Source: an uncultured Eubacteriales bacterium (GTDB taxonomy: Bacteria > Bacillota > Clostridia > Christensenellales > CAG-138). Taken from it: 21,200 nt of DNA. Of this stretch, positions 8,586 to 14,622 are shown piece after piece. The translations under genes and the position numbers were made by a program. Each line of letters begins with the position of its first letter. Position 1 is the stretch's first letter. The DNA lies in contig URSN01000020.1 in the NCBI GenBank assembly GCA_900550525.1, positions 1 through 21,200 of the forward strand, read 5' to 3'. The notes below the pieces were generated by a model that saw only the letters and a list, made by a program, of their open reading frames with translations, was not told the origin of the DNA and made no database searches.

Positions 8586-10718
8586 TCAGCGGCCGAACGC
8601 CTCCCTGATGCGGCGCAGGAGCCGCCTCAGGGGCCGGCGGCCCTCCCGCTGCTGCACGGCGAGCGGCGCCTGCGACCGCTCCGCCTCGTCCATGAGCAGC
8701 TGCTGGCTGTCGAGCGGCTCGCCCATCTGCTCGCTGCGGGCGTACACGCCGTCCGGCCGCAGGACGCGGGCCTTGCGCGTATCGTATTCCTGCGCCTCGA
8801 GGATGTGGCGAATCCTGTCGCGCACGCGCCCGTCATAGATCGGGCAGGCCACCTCCACGCGCCGCTCCGTATTGCGCGTCATGAAGTCGGCCGAGGAGAT
8901 GTACATCTTCATCTCCGCGCCGGCGCCGAAGCAGTAAACCCGGGTATGCTCCAGATACCGGCCCACGATGCTCGAGATGCGGATGTTCTCCGTCCTGCCG
9001 GGGACGCCGGGCAGCAGGCAGCAGATGCCGCGCACGATCATGCGCACCTGCACGCCCGCGCGGGACGCCTCCGAGAGCTTGGCGATGATGTCCGCGTCCG
9101 TCAGGGAGTTGATCTTGATGAGGATGCGCCCGGCCGCGCCCTTTTCGATCTGCCCGTCGATCAGGCGCAGGATGCCGGGCTTGAACGACACCGGCGCGAC
9201 CAGCAGGTGGCGGTATTCCCCCTCCAGGTTGCCGATGGACATGTTGTTGAAGAACGCGGCCGCGTCCTGCCCGATCTCCTGGTTGGCGGTGATGAGCGAC
9301 AGGTCGGTGTAGAGCGCGGCGGTGTTCTCGTTGTAATTGCCGGTGCCGACCTGCGTGATGTACTGCACGCCGCCGCGGCTCCTGCGCGTGATCAGGCACA
9401 CCTTGGAATGGACCTTGAACGAGTCGAACCCGTAGAGGATGGTGCAGCCTGCCTCCTCGAGCCGCTCGGACCAGTCGATGTTGTTCTGCTCGTCGAAGCG
9501 GGCGCGCAGCTCGATGAGCACCGTCACGCTCTTGCCGTTTTCCGCGGCGGCGCACAGGTATTCCACGAGCTTGGCCTTGCGGGCGAGCCGGTAGATCGTG
9601 ATCTTGATGGAGATGACGGCCGGGTCGCGCCCGGCCTCCCTGAGCAGGGCCAGGAAGGGGTCCATGCTCTCAAACGGAAAGGAGAGCAGGATATCGCGCC
9701 GCTCCACCTGATGGAGCAGGCTCTCGCCGCGGCTCACGGCCGCCGGCCAGACCGGCGAAAAGGGCGCGTAGAGCAGCTGCGGCCCCTGCCGCCCCTTGCC
9801 CGCGCGGGCGATCAGGCCGTAGACGTATTCCATGCGCAGCGGCGCGTCCGTGATATAGATCTGGTTGTCGTCCAGCCCCAGCCGACCCTTGAGGTAGGCG
9901 AGGAACGTCGGGCTGACCGCGTTCGACAGCTCGAGCCGCACCGGCGCCAGGCGGTTGCGGCGGTTGAGCACCTTCTTCATCCGCTGGCGGAAGTCCGTCT
10001 CGTCGGCAAACGTCTCGTCGTCCGGGTTCACGTCGGCGTTGCGCGTCACGCACAGGATCGTCTTTTCCAGCACCTCGTAGGGGTGAAACAGCTTCTTTGC
10101 GTATTCGAGCACGATGTTCTCCATCCGGATATAGCGCGTCTCGCTGCCGGGCAGATAGAACACGTCCGGCAGCGCGGCCGGCAGCGGGAGCACGCCGAAC
10201 ACCTCCCGGTTCTTGTGCCGGAGCATGACGCCCACGTGGATCACCTTGTTGGCAAGATGCGGGAACGGATGCTGCACGTCCACGATCTGCGGCGAGAGCA
10301 CCGGCGCGACGGCCGCCTCGTAATACTGCTTGACGCAGGCGCGCTCATTCTTTTCAAGCTCCCGGTAGCCGAGGTCGCAGATGTCGTGGTAGCGCAGCAG
10401 CCGCTCCACCTCGTGGAAGAGCGCTTCCTTCTTCTGGTACAGCGGGCGCACCGCGTCGAAGATGGCGCCGAGCTGCTCCCCGGGCGTCATGCCGGACTTG
10501 TTGTCCACGATGTCCGGCTCCTCCTGCATGAGGTCGAACAGGCTGCCCGCGCGGATCATGAAAAATTCGTCCAGGTTGCTCGTAAAGATGGCGATGAATT
10601 TCAGCCGTTCGAGCAGCGGCACCGTCTCGTCCATCGCCTCGCTCAGGACGCGGTCGTTGAACCGCAGCCAGGACAGCTCCCGGTTTTGTGTATAACCCTC
10701 CCGATATAATTCGCTCAC
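8586..10718 (-). CDS. ppk1: polyphosphate kinase 1
   Basis: 710 residues, the usual Ppk1 length. It reversibly transfers the gamma-phosphate of ATP to inorganic polyphosphate. The N-terminal domain shows RELSWLRFNDRVL (13-25) and FTSNLDEFFMIRAG (45-58). The two phospholipase-D-like catalytic domains carry His437 (FKVHSKVCLI, the phosphohistidine acceptor) and His591 (YLEHTRVYCF), with YITQVGTGNYNENTAALYTD (453-472) between them. The start codon is GTG at 10718 with GGGAG 8 bases upstream, and the N-terminus matches the family. No ppx exopolyphosphatase is adjacent. Three 11-bp-period direct repeats of Pho-box type lie 123-150 bp upstream of the start codon, so phosphate control is likely. Confidence 0.96.
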   Translation of the reverse strand: MSELYREGYTQNRELSWLRFNDRVLSEAMDETVPLLERLKFIAIFTSNLDEFFMIRAGSLFDLMQEEPDIVDNKSGMTPGEQLGAIFDAVRPLYQKKEALFHEVERLLRYHDICDLGYRELEKNERACVKQYYEAAVAPVLSPQIVDVQHPFPHLANKVIHVGVMLRHKNREVFGVLPLPAALPDVFYLPGSETRYIRMENIVLEYAKKLFHPYEVLEKTILCVTRNADVNPDDETFADETDFRQRMKKVLNRRNRLAPVRLELSNAVSPTFLAYLKGRLGLDDNQIYITDAPLRMEYVYGLIARAGKGRQGPQLLYAPFSPVWPAAVSRGESLLHQVERRDILLSFPFESMDPFLALLREAGRDPAVISIKITIYRLARKAKLVEYLCAAAENGKSVTVLIELRARFDEQNNIDWSERLEEAGCTILYGFDSFKVHSKVCLITRRSRGGVQYITQVGTGNYNENTAALYTDLSLITANQEIGQDAAAFFNNMSIGNLEGEYRHLLVAPVSFKPGILRLIDGQIEKGAAGRILIKINSLTDADIIAKLSEASRAGVQVRMIVRGICCLLPGVPGRTENIRISSIVGRYLEHTRVYCFGAGAEMKMYISSADFMTRNTERRVEVACPIYDGRVRDRIRHILEAQEYDTRKARVLRPDGVYARSEQMGEPLDSQQLLMDEAERSQAPLAVQQREGRRPLRRLLRRIREAFGR

Positions 10719-10840
10719 GATCGTTCTCCCGTCGTTCCCCTGCCATCCCCGCGCCGGCCGGCGGCGCGCGGCCGCATCCCGCGCGCGCGCCCGGTATCCT
10801 TAACCTTATCGCAAACGGCGCGGTTTGTCCATGCGGTCTG

Positions 10841-10868
10841 CGTAAGATTTGCGTCAAGTGTTCGTCAA
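10841..10868 (-). promoter_or_regulatory. Pho-box-like direct repeats upstream of ppk1
   Basis: On the + strand CGTAAG (10841), CGTCAA (10852) and CGTCAA (10863) start exactly 11 bp apart. In the direction of ppk1 transcription they read TTGACG, TTGACG, CTTACG. A -10-like GATAAG lies 30 bp downstream (10810-10805). Direct repeats with an 11-bp period are how PhoB/PhoP (OmpR-family) regulators bind. The same pattern occurs at 13569-13585 and 20874-20901. Confidence 0.6.
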
Positions 10869-10954
10869 ATCCCGGCAAAACCGCGCGCCGGCGCGGCGGG
10901 GGATGCCGTCCCCGCCGCCTTCCCGCGGCGGATCGCCGCGCTGCGCGGCCGCTC

Positions 10955-10983
10955 TTGACAATCCTGCCCGGCGGCCCTATTCT
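10955..10983 (+). promoter_or_regulatory. sigma-A promoter of the phosphofructokinase gene
   Basis: TTGACA (10955-10960), exactly 17 bp, TATTCT (10978-10983). The predicted start near 10990 leaves a leader of about 30 bases containing GGAAGGGAG (11003-11011). Confidence 0.85.
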
Positions 10984-11020
10984 AAAAACAGGAATCCACA
11001 GGCGGAAGGGAGCGGCGCAC

Positions 11021-12097
11021 ATGAAAAAACGGGTCGGCCTGCTGACCTCGGGCGGGGACTGCCCGGGGCTCAACGCCGCGCTGCGCGGCATCGCCAAGGC
11101 GCTCTACCAGCGCATGGGCGACGGCGTGGAGATCATCGGCATTTCAAACGGCTACCACGGGCTCATCAACAACGACTGGCGCGTGATGCGCCCGGAGGAA
11201 TTCTCCGGCATTCTCACCGTAGGCGGCACGATCCTCGGCACGAAGCGCACGCCGTTCAAGCTGATGCGCGTCGTCGGGGACGACCAGGTGGACAAGGTCG
11301 CCGCCATGAAGCAGAGCTACCGCGACATGCAGCTCGAGTGCGTGCTGTGCCTCGGCGGCAACGGGACGCACAAAACGGCCAACCTCCTCGCCGAGGAGGG
11401 GCTGAACGTCATCGGCCTGCCCAAGACCATCGACAACGACATCTACGGCACGGACGTGACCTTCGGCTTCCACTCCGCCGTGGACATCGCCACGGAGGTC
11501 ATCGACCGCGTGCACACGACGGCCGGCAGCCACAGCCGCTGCATGGTGGTCGAGCTGATGGGCAACAAGGCCGGCTGGCTGACGCTGTACGCGGGCCTCG
11601 CCGGCGGCGCCGACATCATCCTGATCCCGGAGCTGCCCTATTCCATCGAGCAGGTGTGCGCCGCCATCGAAAAGCGGGCCGCGGAGGGCAAGCGCTTCTC
11701 CATCGTGGCCGTGGCGGAGGGCGCGTTCGACGTCGAGGAGGCGCGCATGAAGAAGCGGGATTACATGGCCCTGCGCGCCGAGCAGGGCTATACCACGGCC
11801 ACAAACCGCATCGCGCGGCAGATCGAGACGCTCACGGGCATCGAGACGCGCATCTGCGTGCCGGGGCACATGCAGCGCGGCGGCAGCCCGTCCCCCTACG
11901 ACCGGGTGCTGGCAACGCAGTTCGGCGTCTACGCGGCCAAGATGGTCGAGGAGGGGCGTTACGGCATCACCATCGCCATGAAAAACGACCGCATCGCCGC
12001 CAACGAGCTGCGCGACGTGGCCGGCAAAAGCCGCCTCGTCCCGGAGGATCACCGCATGGTGTACACCGCCCGGCGCATGGGCGTCTCCTTCGGCTGA
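11021..12097 (+). CDS. pfkA: 6-phosphofructokinase (phosphoryl donor uncertain)
   Basis: 358 residues. It phosphorylates fructose 6-phosphate in glycolysis. LTSGGDCPGLNA (8-19) is the N-terminal nucleotide loop, GGNG (112-115) is the donor-site motif, PKTIDND (134-140) holds the catalytic Asp, MGN (180-182) replaces the usual MGR, and GHMQRGGSP (282-290) is the C-terminal signature. The Gly at the end of GGNG is typical of ATP enzymes, whereas Lys in PKTIDND is typical of pyrophosphate-linked or mixed-group enzymes, so this looks like a group III type whose donor cannot be assigned by sequence. The start is set by GGAAGGGAG before the ATG at 11021; the frame is open far upstream but non-coding there. 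It is transcribed alone and ends at a hairpin. Confidence 0.93.
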   Translation: MKKRVGLLTSGGDCPGLNAALRGIAKALYQRMGDGVEIIGISNGYHGLINNDWRVMRPEEFSGILTVGGTILGTKRTPFKLMRVVGDDQVDKVAAMKQSYRDMQLECVLCLGGNGTHKTANLLAEEGLNVIGLPKTIDNDIYGTDVTFGFHSAVDIATEVIDRVHTTAGSHSRCMVVELMGNKAGWLTLYAGLAGGADIILIPELPYSIEQVCAAIEKRAAEGKRFSIVAVAEGAFDVEEARMKKRDYMALRAEQGYTTATNRIARQIETLTGIETRICVPGHMQRGGSPSPYDRVLATQFGVYAAKMVEEGRYGITIAMKNDRIAANELRDVAGKSRLVPEDHRMVYTARRMGVSFG

Positions 12098-12162
12098 GCG
12101 GCCGGACGGCGCGCGGCTGGCAGGAACCGCACGGAGCAAACGGGAAGGCGTCGTTTTATATG

Positions 12163-12192
12163 AAACGGGAAAGCATCCGCTTTCCCGTTTTC
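12163..12192 (+). terminator. terminator after the phosphofructokinase gene
   Basis: AAACGGGAAAGC (12163-12174) pairs perfectly with 12179-12190 around a four-base loop and ends in GTTTTCC. The remaining stretch to 12310 shows no gene and no clear site. Confidence 0.8.
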
Positions 12193-12310
12193 CTTCGCCG
12201 CCGGTTTGCCGCCGCTCCGCCGCCCGGCGGATGCGGCCGCCGCTTCCGTCCCGTATGCTTCCCGTGGGATTCCTTCCTGATTTTTATATCATCCCAGTAT
12301 GGCCGCGCCG

Positions 12311-12700
12311 TCAGCGCCCGTCCCGGTCGGGGGCGCTGTCCACGGCCGCGTCAATCGCAAAGCCGAAGAGGCGTTCCCTGCCCGGCACGACCAGCACGTC
12401 CACATATTTGCCCGGGAGCAGGTAATCGAGCGCCCCGTTGGTCACGTACAGGGTGCGCTTTGCCTCGATCTCACCGGCCATCTCGTCCGGGATGCGGACG
12501 GCGGCCTCCGCCGCGCGCAGATAGCGGCCCGCAAGCTCGCAAAAGGAGGCGGCCAGCGCCTGCTGCCGGCCGGCCGCCCCGTCGCGCGCGGCGTCCAGCA
12601 GGGCCGAACGGGTATAGGCCAGCAGCAGCGCCGAGCACGCGGCGGCGACGCACAGCAGCGCCGCGGCGCACAGCAGCGCCGTTTTCTGCCACAGCTTCAT
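12311..12700 (-). CDS. kinase-less remnant of a sensor histidine kinase
   Basis: 129 residues. MKLWQK followed by a hydrophobic helix (about 8-28) and a Ala/Arg/Glu-rich helical region is the typical start of a membrane sensor kinase paired with an OmpR regulator. Its ATG is 2 bp past the response-regulator stop, exactly where the kinase gene should be. The rest would be part of an extracytoplasmic sensor domain. The frame stops at residue 129; no second membrane helix, HAMP, His-box or ATPase domain follows in any minus-strand frame before the phosphofructokinase gene. It is either a deletion remnant or a small membrane partner. The assignment rests mainly on position and the N-terminal pattern. 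Confidence 0.6.
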   Translation of the reverse strand: MKLWQKTALLCAAALLCVAAACSALLLAYTRSALLDAARDGAAGRQQALAASFCELAGRYLRAAEAAVRIPDEMAGEIEAKRTLYVTNGALDYLLPGKYVDVLVVPGRERLFGFAIDAAVDSAPDRDGR

Positions 12701-12702
12701 CC

Positions 12703-13365
12703 TCAGCGCTCCTCCAGCCGGTAGCCGAGCTTGGGCACGGAGCGGATGGCGTCGCCCAGGCCGAGCTTTTTACGCAGCCCGGAGATCTTCACGTCCACCG
12801 CGCGCGTTTCGCCGGCATAGTCGTAGCCCCATACCTCCTGCAGCAGCTGCTCGCGCGAGACGGTCATGTTCTTGTGCCTGAGCAGCGCCAGCAGCACGCC
12901 GTATTCGAGCGGCTGCAGCTCCACCTCCTCGCCGCCGCGGGTGACCACGTGCGTCTCGCTGTTGAGCGCGACGTCCCGCACGCGGTAGACCGCGTTGAGC
13001 CGCCCGGTGCGCCGGAGCGTCTTTTCGATGCGCAGCAGCAGCGCCATCATGTCGAAGGGCTTGACGATGTAGTCCTCCGCGCCGCCGCGCAGGCCGCGGA
13101 TCTCGGAGGCGGCGTCCGCGCGCGCGGTGATGAAGATCACCGGCACGCCGCAGCGCGCGAGCCGCCCGGACAGCGCGAACCCGTCCTCGCCCGGCACCAT
13201 CACATCCAGCAGCGCCAGGTCGAAGGCGCGGTCCTGCGCAAGGTGCGCCGCCGCCTGCGCGCCGTCGTCAAAGACCAGGCAGTCATACCCGGCGAATTTC
13301 AGGCTCAGCGCCACCGCGTCGGCGATGCCGCGATCGTCCTCCACGATCAGAATCCGGTTCTTCAT
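12703..13365 (-). CDS. OmpR/PhoB-family response regulator
   Basis: 220 residues. The receiver domain (1-about 118) has the acidic pair Asp10/Asp11, phospho-acceptor Asp54 (LLDVMVPGEDG), Thr80 and Lys102 (VKPFD). The winged-helix DNA-binding domain (about 127-218) includes LEYGVLLALLRHKNMTVSREQL and WGYDYAGETRAVDVKISGLRKKLG. It should bind direct repeats as a phosphorylated dimer. AAGGAGGAG lies 4-5 bases before the ATG at 13365; the open frame continues upstream into the leader but is not conserved-looking. Its cognate kinase gene next door is truncated, so the phosphate source is unclear. A two-unit Pho-box-like repeat (13569-13585) above its own promoter suggests autoregulation. Confidence 0.93.
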   Translation of the reverse strand: MKNRILIVEDDRGIADAVALSLKFAGYDCLVFDDGAQAAAHLAQDRAFDLALLDVMVPGEDGFALSGRLARCGVPVIFITARADAASEIRGLRGGAEDYIVKPFDMMALLLRIEKTLRRTGRLNAVYRVRDVALNSETHVVTRGGEEVELQPLEYGVLLALLRHKNMTVSREQLLQEVWGYDYAGETRAVDVKISGLRKKLGLGDAIRSVPKLGYRLEER

Positions 13366-13370
13366 CCGCT

Positions 13371-13396
13371 CCTCCTTGCGCGCGCGGGCGCGGGCA
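13371..13396 (-). repeat. 26-bp direct repeat, copy A (contains the regulator's RBS)
   Basis: 26 bases are repeated identically at 13433-13458 (offset 62 bp). On the minus strand each copy ends in AAGGAGG. This copy supplies the working ribosome-binding site of the response regulator. Confidence 0.9.
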
Positions 13397-13432
13397 GCTT
13401 TTCCCTCCGTTAGTCTTTCCCAAACGATGCCG

Positions 13433-13458
13433 CCTCCTTGCGCGCGCGGGCGCGGGCA
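13433..13458 (-). repeat. 26-bp direct repeat, copy B (orphan RBS)
   Basis: This copy is identical to 13371-13396. Its AAGGAGG is followed by GCGGCATCG, with no ATG or GTG at a suitable distance, so it looks like a duplicated but unused ribosome site in the 160-base leader. Confidence 0.85.
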
Positions 13459-13531
13459 ACATGAAACGGCGGCCCGGCATACGGGCAGGCGCGGGCGGAC
13501 GCGGAGGGCTTCCCGGCGCGCCGTTTTTACC

Positions 13532-13540
13532 ATTGTATCA
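13532..13540 (-). promoter_or_regulatory. extended -10 promoter of the response regulator
   Basis: The minus strand reads TGA-TACAAT. No -35 match at 17 bp, as expected for an activator-dependent or extended -10 promoter. The predicted start near 13525 gives a leader of about 160 bases. Confidence 0.6.
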
Positions 13541-13568
13541 TGGCGGCGCGCGCCGCCGGGCGGCGGGA

Positions 13569-13585
13569 TGTAATTTTTCCGTAAT
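13569..13585 (-). promoter_or_regulatory. Pho-box-like direct repeat upstream of the response regulator
   Basis: TGTAAT (13569-13574) and CGTAAT (13580-13585) on the + strand start 11 bp apart. In the transcribed direction they read ATTACG and ATTACA. The 31-bp gap to the -10 matches the gaps at ppk1 (30) and the DUF6034-like gene (33). The stretch from here to 13760 shows no gene; a TTGACA at 13605 lacks a -10 partner. Confidence 0.55.
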
Positions 13586-13761
13586 TCTTTTTTCTGCCAT
13601 TCGCTTGACAAAGGGGCTGCACAGGGCGCGCTGAGGGACGCGCGGCGCGCAAGATTGCCCGCGCGGCCTGCGCTTTGCAGGCGGATGCGCGGCGCGCGAA
13701 AAGCCGCGCCGCCGGGCGCTTCCGTGGCCTGCATGCGCCTCAAGCGGACGGCTTTGCTTAA

Positions 13762-13791
13762 ATTTTACAAGGAATGCGCCTATATTTTACA
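13762..13791 (+). repeat. ATTTTACA direct repeat, 22-bp period, upstream of sigI
   Basis: ATTTTACA occurs at 13762-13769 and 13784-13791, i.e. two helical turns apart, in an otherwise GC-rich leader. The TTTACA cores resemble Firmicute PhoP half-sites. No clear -10 lies at the distance seen in the other three loci, so the role is open. Confidence 0.4.
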
Positions 13792-13896
13792 CGCAGGGAT
13801 TATACAGATAGCGGGCGGATCGCGCGGCTGTTTTTCCGGCATACCCCGGTTTTGCGGCGCGGCGTCCGTATCCTGTATTCGAGGGAATGCACCGGC

Positions 13897-14622
13897 ATGC
13901 AGAACGAGCACCAGATCATCCGGGCGGTCGAAGCCGCAAAGACGGACGCGCAGAAGGCGGACGAACTGATCCGCTCCTATCTCCCGTTCATCCGCGCGGA
14001 GGCCTCCAAGGCCATCTCCCGGCCCTGCACGGAGCAGGACGACGAGTTCAGCATCGCAATGATCGCCTTCCACGAGGCGATCCTGGGCTATGAGCGGCGG
14101 CGGGGCGCATTCCTCCCCTACGCGGCGCTGCTGCTCCGCAGCCGCGTCATCGACCACCAGCGGCGGGAGGCGCGGCACCGCGGCCTCGCCTCGCTCGACG
14201 CCGCCGGCGAGGACGGCCGCACGCCGCTCGACGCCCTGCCGGACGCGCGCGACCGCTATGCCGAGGCTGCCGATGCGGAGGCCGCGCGGCAGGAGATCGA
14301 GGAGCTGGCCGCCGTCATGGCGGGGGTCGGGGTGAGCTTTTCCGACGTGGCGGACGCGTCGCCCCGGCAGGAGCGCACCCGCGGGGCGTGCGCGCGCGCC
14401 GTGCGCTACGCCGTGGAGAACCGCGGCCTGCTGGACGAGCTGCTGCGCACGAAAAAGCTGCCGCTTGCGCAGCTTGCCCACGGCGCGGGCGTGGAGCGCA
14501 AGACGCTGGAGCGGCACAGGCGCTATGTGCTGGCCCTGCTGCTCATCCAGACCAACGGGTATGAGATCGTCCGCGGCCATATCCGGCGCATGCTGCGGCA
14601 GGAAGGAGGGGAAGGCGCATGA
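13897..14622 (+). CDS. sigI: SigI-family RNA polymerase sigma factor
   Basis: 241 residues, close to the roughly 250 of B. subtilis SigI. The sigma region 2 equivalent runs from about 12 to 95 (LIRSYLPFIRAEASKAI, then DDEFSIAMIAFHEAILGYERRRGAFLPYAALLLRSRVIDHQRR in pieces), with the hallmark D-D-E-F-S-I-A. The C-terminal SigI-specific domain (about 130-241) ends in a helix-turn-helix-like segment, KLPLAQLAHGAGVERKTLERHRRYVLALLL. SigI factors respond to heat, envelope or polysaccharide signals through a membrane anti-sigma partner. The start at 13897 follows GAGGG by 11 bases; an upstream ATG in frame (13774) has no ribosome site. Its TGA overlaps the rsgI ATG (ATGA), so the two are coupled. 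Confidence 0.88.
   Translation: MQNEHQIIRAVEAAKTDAQKADELIRSYLPFIRAEASKAISRPCTEQDDEFSIAMIAFHEAILGYERRRGAFLPYAALLLRSRVIDHQRREARHRGLASLDAAGEDGRTPLDALPDARDRYAEAADAEAARQEIEELAAVMAGVGVSFSDVADASPRQERTRGACARAVRYAVENRGLLDELLRTKKLPLAQLAHGAGVERKTLERHRRYVLALLLIQTNGYEIVRGHIRRMLRQEGGEGA

Noticed and set aside
8805..10709. 634-codon + strand frame opposite ppk1
   Set aside because: Low-complexity antisense shadow; the minus strand encodes a complete Ppk1 with catalytic histidines.
10849..13413. 854-codon + strand frame across the phosphofructokinase and response regulator genes
   Set aside because: It runs through two terminators and the antisense of the regulator, with Arg/Pro/His-rich nonsense composition.
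13605..13610. TTGACA as a -35 for sigI
   Set aside because: No -10-like sequence lies 16-18 bp downstream; the region there is GCGC-rich.
13842..13870. SigI-type autoregulatory promoter (ACCCC ... CGTA) just upstream of sigI
   Set aside because: The match is short and my recollection of the consensus and spacing is not firm enough; GC-rich DNA gives such hits easily.
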